This document shows, in pieces, positions 53,412 through 60,917 of a stretch of DNA of 64,000 bases. A model generated the notes under the pieces. That model saw nothing but the letters and a program-made list of their open reading frames with translations. It had not been told where the DNA came from and did not search any database. The DNA is taken from NCBI RefSeq assembly GCF_001612745.1, contig NZ_BDBA01000008.1, positions 29,081 through 93,080 of the forward strand, written 5' to 3'. This DNA is from Nocardia amamiensis NBRC 102102. Its GTDB lineage: Bacteria; Actinomycetota; Actinomycetes; Mycobacteriales; Mycobacteriaceae. The stretch's first letter is position 1, and each line of letters begins with the position of its first letter. The position numbers and the translations under genes were made by a program.

Positions 53412-53620
53412 CAGTGCCTGGACACGGCACCTACTGGGGCCATGAGGGTTCGGTCTGGGGCGGCGGCGCGATGTCCATGACCAGCGCTGACGGCAAACGG
53501 CAAATGTCCATCGCGGTAAACCTGCAGCGATGGAACCAACTCGACTCCTCGGGGAAGCCACAGCCCCATCCCATCGACGACGCACTTCGGGCTCTCACCC
53601 AACTGGCCCTGTGCGGTTGA
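53282..53620 (+). pseudogene. C-terminal fragment of a beta-lactamase-related serine hydrolase
   Basis: Read in a different frame from the AraC remnant, this encodes LLLAGEIISRASLAQMQRTV, then DYGLGLQKLTVPGHGTYWGH and EGSVWGGGAMSMTSADGKRQ. These are the last third of a class C beta-lactamase/DD-peptidase-like protein, including the conserved HxG-type motif (GHEGS). The catalytic SxxK and YxN parts are absent and there is no start signal. It appears to be joined to the AraC gene by a deletion. Confidence 0.65.
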
Positions 53621-53741
53621 TACCCACGCAGCCACCGAGAAAAACCTGCGTGGCCGCTGGCTGGGTGAGAAGCTGTACCTGATCCTGGATGACTCTCGGA
53701 TGGTGGTGTCGCCGCTCGATAGACTGTCCAGGTGCCCGGTC

Positions 53742-53981
53742 TCAGTCGTGCTCCCATTGGGCGTCGCGGGCGAACTGATCCCAGTGCTCGTTCAGCTGGC
53801 GGCCGAGCGACTCCGGGCCGTCGTGGTGGACCATGAACTCGAACTGCCTCGTCCCGGACATCGCGCGCAGTTGCATCCACACGGTAGATGCGATGTCGGC
53901 GTAGAGCGTCGGGTCCAGTTCGCTGTCGAACTGGATTGTGATCTTCTTGCGCACCGCGGCGTGCTTCCTTGGTCCTTCCAC
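53742..53981 (-). CDS. small hypothetical protein
   Basis: A 79-aa product containing VRKKITIQFDSELDPTLYAD, then STVWMQLRAMSGTRQFEFMV, and an acidic/aromatic tail. Codon choice is typical of local genes. A possible GTG start lies at 53954. Just upstream in another frame, an ATG at 54043 with GGAGA opens a coding-like stretch (MQLSDTADVLDEQRNLIDRA). The two could be one gene with a frameshift. No family is recognised. Confidence 0.5.
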   Translation of the reverse strand: MEGPRKHAAVRKKITIQFDSELDPTLYADIASTVWMQLRAMSGTRQFEFMVHHDGPESLGRQLNEHWDQFARDAQWEHD

Positions 53982-54105
53982 GCCGCACGGTCGATGAGAT
54001 TCCGCTGTTCGTCCAGCACGTCCGCGGTATCCGAAAGCTGCATATCATTCTCCAGGTCTTGCCAGCACGGCCCAACGGATTTGGGTCTCAACGGCATCGT
54101 AAAGG

Positions 54106-54408
54106 CGGGCCTATCTCGAGAGGCGACGACACGAGACGTTAGCGCTGCCACTCACACTCTGGGTCGGACGCGGCATCGTTGATCCAGAGGCGGCCGTCAC
54201 CCCGCAGGAATGCCTCGAATACGTGTGGGCCGCCGCGGGTTGGCATCTGCTCGACGAAAAGATCACGATCACCCCCGAACCCGCCACCGGGGCGGTCGTG
54301 CTCGCAGTCAACCCGAGAGCGGCGGATTTCCAAGGCATGCGGCGTCAACTGCTTCGGAGACAAGCGAATGCCCACTACTGTGTGTTACAGTCTAGTGGTA
54401 GTCAGTAG
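54106..54408 (+). pseudogene. orphan coding-like fragment
   Basis: An open stretch with strong local codon bias and protein-like composition (GIVDPEAAVTPQECLEYVWA, then WHLLDEKITITPEPATG and RRQLLRRQANAHYCVL). No ATG or GTG start with a ribosome site is found before about 54223. It is probably a remnant of a larger gene lost from this region. The identity is unknown. Confidence 0.3.
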
Positions 54409-54442
54409 CACCGAGTACTGGACACGATCGAAGGAGCTCGCC

Positions 54443-54769
54443 ACGGACAACTTGACGGAGATGCTCAAGGGCACGCTGGAAGGCTGCGTCCTCGAGATCA
54501 TCGACACCGAACAGACATATGGCTACGCCATCACGCGCCGGCTCAACGAACTCGGTTTCGCCGACGTCATCGAAGGGACGGTGTACACCATCCTGGTGCG
54601 GCTGGAAAAGAACGGCCTCGTCGAGGTCGTGAAACGCCCCTCCGATTCCGGGCCGGCGCGAAAGTTCTACTCGCTCAACGAAGCGGGACGCAATGAGCTT
54701 GCGACATTCTGGAAGAAATGGGAATACATTTCAGCACGCATCAATGAACTCAAGGAAAGCCGACAATGA
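54443..54769 (+). CDS. PadR-family regulator, apparently with an ACG start codon
   Basis: A 108-aa winged-helix repressor with the PadR pattern LKGTLEGCVLEIIDTEQTYG, VIEGTVYTILVRLEKNGLVE, RKFYSLNEAGRNEL. Homologues in the same operon type normally begin M-[DE]-NLTEMLKG. Here the DNA gives ACG-GAC-AAC-TTG-ACG-GAG-ATG, i.e. ACG where ATG is expected, with AAGGAG (54431-54436) six bases upstream. Translation may therefore start at ACG; GTG 54395 or ATG 54461 are in-frame alternatives without well-placed ribosome sites. Its stop overlaps the first DUF1048 gene. It probably regulates the operon and the following ABC exporter. Confidence 0.8.
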   Translation, partial: TDNLTEMLKGTLEGCVLEIIDTEQTYGYAITRRLNELGFADVIEGTVYTILVRLEKNGLVEVVKRPSDSGPARKFYSLNEAGRNELATFWKKWEYISARINELKESRQ

Positions 54770-55122
54770 AATTCTGGGAGACAGTCACCGGTAGCGATCT
54801 CACCCGGGAATACCAAGCCTTCGGCGCGCGAGCCAAGGCCCTCCCCGCGGAGTACGGAGCGGCGTGGGAAGAGATCAACACCCATCTATTCCTGTACGGC
54901 AACTTCTCCGGTCGAAATGTGATGCCGATTCTCGACGGCGTCCTGGGGTTGCTCGAGGTAATGGCCGCGGATGGCCACACCGTCGACGAAGCGCTGGGCA
55001 GAGACATCAAAGGCTTCTGCGCGGCGATCGCCGGTGAAGAGGGGGCCAAGAGCTATCGCGACCGGTGGCGCGAGCAGCTGAACAGCAACGTTGCAAAGAA
55101 ACTGGCTCGGTTAGGGGATTGA
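54766..55122 (+). CDS. DUF1048 protein 1
   Basis: A 118-aa small helical protein: MKFWETVTGSDLTREYQAFG, AEYGAAWEEINTHLF, then MPILDGVLGLLEVMAADG and a basic C-terminus. DUF1048 proteins occur in pairs beside PadR regulators and ABC drug exporters, and their biochemical role is unknown. The ATG at 54766 overlaps the PadR stop (ATGA). It has the same domain layout as the next gene, so the pair may form a heterodimer. Confidence 0.78.
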   Translation: MKFWETVTGSDLTREYQAFGARAKALPAEYGAAWEEINTHLFLYGNFSGRNVMPILDGVLGLLEVMAADGHTVDEALGRDIKGFCAAIAGEEGAKSYRDRWREQLNSNVAKKLARLGD

Positions 55123-55123
55123 G

Positions 55124-55432
55124 ATGAGCATCCGCGACATCATCGAGGGCAAGCGGGCATGGCGGGCGCACCTGGCGCGAGTCAAGGCGCTCCCGTCCGA
55201 CTATCAAATCGTCTACAAGGAGATGCAAAAGTACTTCTTCAAGGTCGGTCCGGTCGACTTGTCCGACGGCCGCCTGCTCTCGGAAATACTCGATTTCTTC
55301 GAACAGGGTGCGGCGACTGGTACAGGGGTCATCGAACTCATCGGCAAGGACGTCGCAGCTTTCTGCGATGAATTGATAAAGGACACGTCGACCTATGCCG
55401 ACATTTACCAGGAGTCCCTCGGTAAGCCGTAG
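55124..55432 (+). CDS. DUF1048 protein 2
   Basis: A 102-aa paralogue of the preceding protein: KRAWRAHLARVKALPSDYQI, VYKEMQKYFFKVG, SEILDFFEQGAATG, then LIGKDVAAFCDELI. It starts one base after the previous stop. Reduced length and a different N-terminus suggest the two copies diverged after an old duplication. Confidence 0.78.
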   Translation: MSIRDIIEGKRAWRAHLARVKALPSDYQIVYKEMQKYFFKVGPVDLSDGRLLSEILDFFEQGAATGTGVIELIGKDVAAFCDELIKDTSTYADIYQESLGKP

Positions 55433-55878
55433 GGATCGAACTCTGTAGCCTGCGCGGGCCGAGTGCCGATCTGATACGCACAATTGTCCCGACCGGAGAC
55501 GATAGAACCCGCCGCACCTCGCGGCGCGGCCACGGCGTGAACGCCTCGGTCACCCGCAACTCACCATTCACGATCAGTCTTCGCTACGACTGACCCGCAC
55601 TGCACCTGTGTTGCAGATACGTTCGGAACAACAGTTTTCGACTGCCCTGCCCTCGCGCATCGCCTCCGCCGTGCCGCGGACGATGTTCGTGCCGGTCTGA
55701 TCACTCGCGCGATCGACACGGCGACTCGTGCAGTGCATTTGCCCGCTGTGACCCGGGCGTGGCCTCGTGTCAGCCCGGTGTCAGCGCGGTGTCAGACCAG
55801 ACATCGACAGTTGCTGTGTGACGAACCGGCGCGCCATCGCCCGCCCAGTCGAGAACACAGAAATAAGGAGGTAATTCG
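55433..55878. other. 446-bp intergenic region before the ABC exporter
   Basis: No gene recognised on either strand. Its most notable content is the triple GTGTCAG repeat at 55767-55795. In related operons the ABC genes usually follow the DUF1048 pair more closely, so this gap may be an insertion or the site of a lost gene. Confidence 0.4.
55767..55795 (+). repeat. three GTGTCAG heptamers at exact 11-bp spacing
   Basis: GTGTCAG begins at 55767, 55778 and 55789, one helical turn apart, 84 bp upstream of the ABC ATPase start. Direct heptamers at 11-bp period are the binding-site format of SARP/AfsR-type activators, but no such activator is encoded in this window. Confidence 0.55.
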
Positions 55879-56682
55879 ATGACGACCCAGCAAGCGCCCG
55901 CGATCCGGGTGCGAGGCATGGAAAAGTCCTACAAGGATCTGCAGGTGCTGCGCGGCGTGGACCTCGAGGTGGCGCGAGGCAGCATCTTCGCCTTGCTCGG
56001 CTCGAACGGCGCGGGCAAGACCACGGTTGTGCGCATCCTGTCCACGCTGTTGCGGGCCGACGCGGGGACGGCAAGCGTGCAGGGCTTCGATGTGGCTGCG
56101 CAACCGGCACAGGTACGTGAGTCGTTCAGTCTCACTGGACAGTTCGCCGCCGTGGACGAAATCCTCAGTGGGCGTGAGAATCTCGTGCTGATCGCACATC
56201 TGCGCCGGCTGAAGAACCCCGGCAAGGTCGCTGATGATCTACTCGAGCGCTTCTCGCTGACCGATGCGGCAACGCGGAAAGTGTCGACGTATTCGGGTGG
56301 TATGCGCCGCCGCCTCGATATCGCCATGAGCCTCATCGGGAACCCGCCGGTCATCTTCCTCGACGAGCCGACCACCGGGCTCGATCCGCAGGCGCGGATC
56401 GAGGTATGGCAGACCGTCAAAGCGCTTGCCGAGCACGGCACGACCGTACTGCTCACCACGCAGTATCTCGACGAAGCCGAACAGCTGGCCGACCGGATCG
56501 CGATCCTGCACAAAGGCCGCATCATCGTCGACGGAACGCTCGCCGAACTCAAACAACTGCTCCCGCCCGCCGAGGTCGAATACGTGGAGAAGCAACCCAC
56601 CCTCGAAGACGTTTTCCTCGCCCTAGTCGGTGCCGACGGAAGCGCCGGCGACACCGCGGCACAAACTCATAAGGACCAATGA
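55879..56682 (+). CDS. daunorubicin-resistance-type ABC ATPase (DrrA-like)
   Basis: A 267-aa ATPase: Walker A GSNGAGKTT, signature YSGGMRRRLDIAMSL, Walker B VIFLDEPTTGLDP, switch His position occupied by TTQYLDEAEQL (Gln, as in DrrA). A C-terminal stretch YVEKQPTLEDVFLALVG follows the DrrA family. A strong AAGGAGG (55865-55871) precedes the ATG at 55879. It works with the coupled permease to export a hydrophobic compound. Confidence 0.88.
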   Translation: MTTQQAPAIRVRGMEKSYKDLQVLRGVDLEVARGSIFALLGSNGAGKTTVVRILSTLLRADAGTASVQGFDVAAQPAQVRESFSLTGQFAAVDEILSGRENLVLIAHLRRLKNPGKVADDLLERFSLTDAATRKVSTYSGGMRRRLDIAMSLIGNPPVIFLDEPTTGLDPQARIEVWQTVKALAEHGTTVLLTTQYLDEAEQLADRIAILHKGRIIVDGTLAELKQLLPPAEVEYVEKQPTLEDVFLALVGADGSAGDTAAQTHKDQ

Positions 56683-57443
56683 TGACCACCCGATTCTTCG
56701 GCGACACCGGCTACCTGCTGGGACGATCCCTGCGCCACATCATGCGCAGCCCGGACACCATCATCACGACCGCGATCACCCCGATCGCCATGATGCTGCT
56801 GTTCGTCTACGTATTCGGCGGCGCGATCGACACCGGGACGGATTCCTATGTGACCTACCTACTGCCAGGCATCCTGCTCATCACGATCGCTTCGGGCATC
56901 TCCTACACCGCGTACCGGCTCTTCCTGGACATGAAGAACGGCATCGTCGAGCGATTCCAATCTATGCCGATCACACGCTCGTCCATCCTGTGGGCGCACG
57001 TGCTGACCTCGCTGGTCGCCAACGTGACCTCGCTCGTGATCGTCGTCCTCGTCGCCGTGCTGATGGGATTCCGTTCCAGCGCTGATGTTTTCGCGTGGTT
57101 GGCGGTCGCAGGCATCCTGCTCCTGTTCACTCTGGCGCTGACCTGGCTCGCCGTCATCCCCGGACTTACCGCCAAGACCGTGGACGGCGCGGGCGGATTC
57201 TCCTATCCGCTGATCTTCCTGCCGTTCATCAGTTCGGCATTCGTGCCCACCGACAGCATGCCCGGCCCGGTGCGCGCCTTCGCCGAGCACCAGCCAGTGA
57301 CCTCGATCGTCGACACGCTCCGCGCCCTGTTCGCGCAGCAGCCGGTCGGCACCGACGTCTGGATCGCCCTGGGCTGGTGTGTCGGCATCCTCGTTGTCGC
57401 CTACCTGGTCGCCATATCCACATACCGCCGCAAGATCTCCTGA
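56679..57443 (+). CDS. daunorubicin-resistance-type ABC permease (DrrB-like)
   Basis: A 254-aa ABC-2 permease with six hydrophobic helices: RHIMRSPDTIITTAITPIAM, MLLFVYVFGGAI, and the family segment LPFISSAFVPTDSMPGPVRA (an extracellular re-entrant region) before the final helix. The ATG at 56679 overlaps the ATPase stop. The pair lies downstream of the PadR-DUF1048 genes, which probably regulate it. Confidence 0.85.
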   Translation: MMTTRFFGDTGYLLGRSLRHIMRSPDTIITTAITPIAMMLLFVYVFGGAIDTGTDSYVTYLLPGILLITIASGISYTAYRLFLDMKNGIVERFQSMPITRSSILWAHVLTSLVANVTSLVIVVLVAVLMGFRSSADVFAWLAVAGILLLFTLALTWLAVIPGLTAKTVDGAGGFSYPLIFLPFISSAFVPTDSMPGPVRAFAEHQPVTSIVDTLRALFAQQPVGTDVWIALGWCVGILVVAYLVAISTYRRKIS

Positions 57444-57651
57444 CGGCCAGGGTTCCGACGACCCGAGCGCACGTCAGACCTCAAAGTTCCACTCCGGAAA
57501 AGGATCCCATGAGGTAGTCGTGCAGCGCGTGCGGCAGGTTTATCCATCGTTGTCGCGGGCACAGTGGTGGCGCGGGCGCGGTTTCGGCGGCTTGTAACGT
57601 CGCTTTCCTTCAGCCGTGGCACGCCGGCTGATCCGGCTGCCGGGGCAGTGA

Positions 57652-57793
57652 TCAGGCGTCGAGAGGCGCATACCACTGCGCGTTACGCAGCAGGATCCGC
57701 GTGCGGATGTTGCCGTCCCACTCCACGTCGAGGCCGTGCTTCTCCAGGCGTGGCACCGCGATCCCGGACCTGGGTGGCCGCCCGCGCCCGCTG
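57652..57793 (-). pseudogene. C-terminal fragment of an unidentified protein
   Basis: On the minus strand this encodes PRLEKHGLDVEWDGNIRTRI followed by LLRNAQWYAPLDA and a stop, a protein-like tail with strong codon bias. Nothing upstream continues it with a start codon. It appears to be the last ~45 residues of a deleted gene. The rest of the 57444-57904 gap contains nothing recognisable. Confidence 0.4.
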
Positions 57794-57904
57794 CGCGACC
57801 CCGACACACCCTGCGACGAGTAGCCGCCTGCTCAGATGAGGCTGAGGTCTCGGTTCCGGTGTGGCGGCATGACCAGTGGACGTCGTGCCGATGCATTGAT
57901 ACGG

Positions 57905-57925
57905 TACGAAACGTGTCGTTTCGTA
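57905..57925. promoter_or_regulatory. TetR operator overlapping the regulator's start
   Basis: TACGAAACG-TGT-CGTTTCGTA is a perfect palindrome with 9-bp arms. It overlaps the first possible GTG of the TetR gene at 57913, indicating autoregulation. A TTGATAC sequence just upstream could be the -10 element. Confidence 0.8.
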
Positions 57926-58569
57926 ATGGGCGTCCCGCGGATCCGACTACCGGAGTGCGTACCGGACGGCCTCGTGATCGAGCACGTGAGGGCGAGATTC
58001 TCGCGTGCGTGTTGGAGCTGCTGGGCGAGGTGGGCTATGACGCGTTGACCTTCGAGGCGGTCGCGCGCGGCGCTCGGGCGTCGAAGGCGACGTTGTACCG
58101 GCGCTGGGAGACGAAGCGCGACATGGTGGTCGCTGCGGTCAAGGCAGGCCCCGCATCCGGCAACCCCGCTGGCGCGGTGGATACCGGCTCCCTGCGAGGT
58201 GACTTGATCGCCTTGTGCGAACGGCTCGACACCACCATGCGCTCGGCCGACCCGACGATGAGCCTGATGCTGCTCCACGCGGGCCTGCAAGACCCCGATT
58301 TGTGCCGCCATATCGAAGAAGCGACCGGGCCGACCGGGGCCAAATTGCCTGCGTCGGTGATCTCCGCGGCCATCGGCCGGGGAGAGCTACCGCTCGGCGC
58401 GCGACCATTCCCCTACGAGGAAATCACCGGGTCGGTGCTGCTTCTGCGCCGGCTGAACGGACTGTCCGCCGGGCCTGAGTACCTGGCGCACCTGGTCGAC
58501 GCCATCCTGATTCCCGCTCTTCGAGCAAGCGCGAGCCCCGAACCTCCGCTCCCGGCCATTTTCTCCTGA
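57913..58569 (+). CDS. TetR-family regulator (AcrR type)
   Basis: A 218-aa repressor. The helix-turn-helix is at about 25-75 (REGEILACVLELLGEVGYDA, TFEAVARGARASKATLYRRW). The C-terminal domain is of the TetR_C_11 kind. The start is either GTG 57913, inside the operator palindrome (leaderless or nearly so), or GTG 57955, after it. It is followed by a coupled-looking alpha/beta hydrolase gene 37 bp downstream, its likely target. Its ligand is unknown. Confidence 0.85.
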   Translation: MSFRNGRPADPTTGVRTGRPRDRAREGEILACVLELLGEVGYDALTFEAVARGARASKATLYRRWETKRDMVVAAVKAGPASGNPAGAVDTGSLRGDLIALCERLDTTMRSADPTMSLMLLHAGLQDPDLCRHIEEATGPTGAKLPASVISAAIGRGELPLGARPFPYEEITGSVLLLRRLNGLSAGPEYLAHLVDAILIPALRASASPEPPLPAIFS

Positions 58570-58606
58570 CTGCACATTTGTCCACGAACCCACGAAGGGT
58601 GCGCCC

Positions 58607-59497
58607 ATGACGGTTACAACGATCGACGGCTTCGACTACCGACAGCTTTCCGGGGCAGGCAACGTCCGTCTGAACGTCGCCGTCGGCGGTGACGGTCACC
58701 CCGTCGTCCTGTTGCACGGCTTCCCGCAAACTCACCTCATGTGGCGGCACGTCGCCGGTGAACTCGCTGAGCGATACACGGTTATCGTGCCCGACCTGCG
58801 TGGCTACGGCGCGAGCGACAAACCCGAAGAAGCGACTCCGGATACCTACTCGAAGCGGACCATGGCGCACGACATCGTCAACATCGTGCGCGAAATCGGA
58901 TACGACCAGTTCAGCCTGATCGGTCATGACCGAGGAGCACTCGTCGGGGTCCGGGCCGCGCTCGACCACCCGGAGAAGATCACCCACTTGGGGATCCTGG
59001 ATGTCCTGCCGACCATGGACACTTGGGACGTGCTGCACGGCGCCGATGCGGCGGTCGCCTGGCACCTATACCTGATGGCACAGCCAAAGGGCTTGCCCGA
59101 GCGGATGATCGAAGCAGTCGCCGAAGACTTCTTCAGCTCGTTCCTCGACGCCTGGGATCCCAGCGGAACCACATTCCCACCACACGTGCGCCGGCACTAC
59201 ATCGACAGTTCCACGCGCGCTGTGCCGTCCATCGTCGCCGACTACCGGGCCACGGCCGGTGTCGACCTCGAGATGGACCGAGCCGACCGAAAGGCAGGCG
59301 CTCAGTTGGCGATGCCTGTGGCTGTAATATCGCAGGACTGGGGGTCGCGGCTGGGTTTCGATGCCTCTGCCCTGTGGCGGCAATGGGCCCCGGCCGCCAC
59401 TTACCAGCCGATCGATGCCGGCCACTTCATGGCAGAGGAAAAACCGGCCGACGTTACCGCCTTCATCCGAGAATTGATACAACGCACGCCTGCATGA
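58607..59497 (+). CDS. alpha/beta hydrolase, epoxide hydrolase/dehalogenase-like
   Basis: A 296-aa enzyme: HGFPQTHLMW oxyanion region, VPDLRGYGASDKP, nucleophile GHDRGALVG with Asp108, and a C-terminal His in DAGHFMAEEKP. An Asp nucleophile and this length fit haloalkane/haloacetate dehalogenases or epoxide hydrolases. Fluoroacetate dehalogenases carry Arg four residues after the nucleophile and a His-Trp pair in the cap. Here the first is Leu and the cap reads WHLYL, so fluoroacetate is an unlikely substrate. The gene sits behind the TetR repressor. The substrate is unknown. Confidence 0.8.
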   Translation: MTVTTIDGFDYRQLSGAGNVRLNVAVGGDGHPVVLLHGFPQTHLMWRHVAGELAERYTVIVPDLRGYGASDKPEEATPDTYSKRTMAHDIVNIVREIGYDQFSLIGHDRGALVGVRAALDHPEKITHLGILDVLPTMDTWDVLHGADAAVAWHLYLMAQPKGLPERMIEAVAEDFFSSFLDAWDPSGTTFPPHVRRHYIDSSTRAVPSIVADYRATAGVDLEMDRADRKAGAQLAMPVAVISQDWGSRLGFDASALWRQWAPAATYQPIDAGHFMAEEKPADVTAFIRELIQRTPA

Positions 59498-59565
59498 ATC
59501 GACCACCTCGAAACGCCAGAGGTTCCGGTGGCCCAGCATGACAGCGTTGACCACCCTGGAAGAGA

Positions 59566-59898
59566 TCAGCATCGTGCTCGACCCCGGACAGGTCGAGCAC
59601 GTGCGCACTCGCGAGCTGCACTACGGCATCGAGCACACCTACTTCGCCCGCCTTCGAGATCGACGACGTAGTCGGTAAGAAACAACGGACCGCGCTTGCG
59701 GCCGGCGATCCAGCGCGGCAGCAGCCGCGCGGTGCCGGTCTGCCAATAGACGACATCGCGGGCGCCGCCCTTGCGGACCACGGTCGCACACCGGTTCGCG
59801 GTGTCGAGATCCTGGACGTCAAGAGTCAGGATCTCCTCGGCCCGAGCCGCCACGCGATCCGCAGCCTGATATGTCCGGTGGGAGTCGATCCTCGTCAC
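59566..59898 (-). pseudogene. tyrosine recombinase (integrase) fragment
   Basis: The product contains RVAARAEEILTLDVQDLD (box I region with the first catalytic Arg), then VVRKGGARDVVYWQTGTARL and RKRGPLFLTDYV, matching the central catalytic domain of phage-type integrases. Similarity ends at about 59640; the His-Arg and Tyr motifs and the N-terminal domain are missing. No attachment site or tRNA is visible next to it. The gap 59498-60000 holds nothing else clear, apart from a 46-codon ORF from 59538 of doubtful value. Confidence 0.62.
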
Positions 59899-60000
59899 TG
59901 AGCAAACGATGCCAGTTGCGAAACCGTGTGCGCCGTGTCACAGTTCTTGCGCCAAATCGTTACCGGTCGGTAACTGTGAGTTCTGTTGCAGGAGTTTTGT

Positions 60001-60873
60001 ATGGTCAAGGACGTTCGCATGAGGATCGCTGCTGCGTTCGCCACGGCAATCACGACGAGCCTTGGCCTCGTTGCGGCCGCCCCGGCCCAGGCCGCGCCGG
60101 GCCTGAGCCCCTACGTCGCCATGGGCGACAGCTATAGCGCGGGATCGGGCATCGTTCCACTCGATCCCGCCGTCACTCCGGCGTGCGCGCGAACCACCCG
60201 CAACTACCCGAACCTCATCGCCGACGCCCTCGGTGTCGCGTCGTTCACCGACGTCACCTGCGGAAACGCCGATACCCATGACTTCTACGAGAAGCAGTAC
60301 CCCAGCCTGACCCCGCAGCTCGACGCCGTCACCAAAGACACCAAGCTCGTCACCCTGACCATCGGCGGCAACAACAACGACACCCTGATCAAGGTGATCT
60401 CCGCCTGCATCAGCGCAGGGACCGGAACTGCCGGCCAGGGCAACCCCTGCGAGACCATTTACGGCGACCGGTTCACCAACGACATCCTGAACAAGACCTA
60501 TCCCGCGGTGAAGAAGGCGCTTGCGGACATCCATGCCAAGGCGCCGTCCGCGAAGGTTGCCATTCTGGCGTACCCCCAGGTCATGCCCAAGGACAACAGC
60601 AACTGCTTCCTGACGATGCCGATCGCCAAGGGCGACGTCCCCTACATCAACAACATCCAGGACACCCTGAACGGCGTCGTCAAGCGCGCCGCTGACGAGA
60701 CGGATACCACCTTCGTCGGCATGCAGAGCTCCATCGGCCACGATGTTTGCAAACCCATCGGCATCCGCTGGGTCGAGCCAGCCGTGTGGGGGTTGAACTT
60801 CGTGCCGATCCATCCGAACGCGCTGGGCATGGAGAAGATGGCCGAACAGGCATTGGCCGCGATCGGCGGCTGA
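60001..60873 (+). CDS. secreted SGNH/GDSL esterase
   Basis: A 290-aa exported hydrolase. The signal peptide (MRIAAAFATAITTSLGLVAA... APAQA) ends near residue 29. Block I is AMGDSYSAGSG (Ser nucleophile in GDSY), block III has TIGGNNND (oxyanion Asn), and block V is PIHPNALG with the catalytic His. Six cysteines probably form disulfides. It resembles Streptomyces secreted lipases and phospholipases. The ATG at 60001 follows GCAGGAG at good spacing. Confidence 0.86.
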   Translation: MVKDVRMRIAAAFATAITTSLGLVAAAPAQAAPGLSPYVAMGDSYSAGSGIVPLDPAVTPACARTTRNYPNLIADALGVASFTDVTCGNADTHDFYEKQYPSLTPQLDAVTKDTKLVTLTIGGNNNDTLIKVISACISAGTGTAGQGNPCETIYGDRFTNDILNKTYPAVKKALADIHAKAPSAKVAILAYPQVMPKDNSNCFLTMPIAKGDVPYINNIQDTLNGVVKRAADETDTTFVGMQSSIGHDVCKPIGIRWVEPAVWGLNFVPIHPNALGMEKMAEQALAAIGG

Positions 60874-60876
60874 CAC

Positions 60877-60909
60877 CCGATATCGAACGGGAGGTTTCCC
60901 GACCATCGG
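60877..60909. terminator. possible bidirectional hairpin between convergent genes
   Basis: Outer arms CCGAT/ATCGG (60877-60881, 60905-60909) enclose an inner CGGGA/TCCCG hairpin (60888-60901). There is no T-run, so the assignment is tentative. It lies between the stops of the esterase and the EamA permease. Confidence 0.3.
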
Positions 60910-60917
60910 CGGTGCCG

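Noticed and set aside
58607..59497. Fluoroacetate dehalogenase
   Set aside because: The Asp nucleophile is present, but the second carboxylate-binding Arg and the cap Trp of that family are replaced by Leu.
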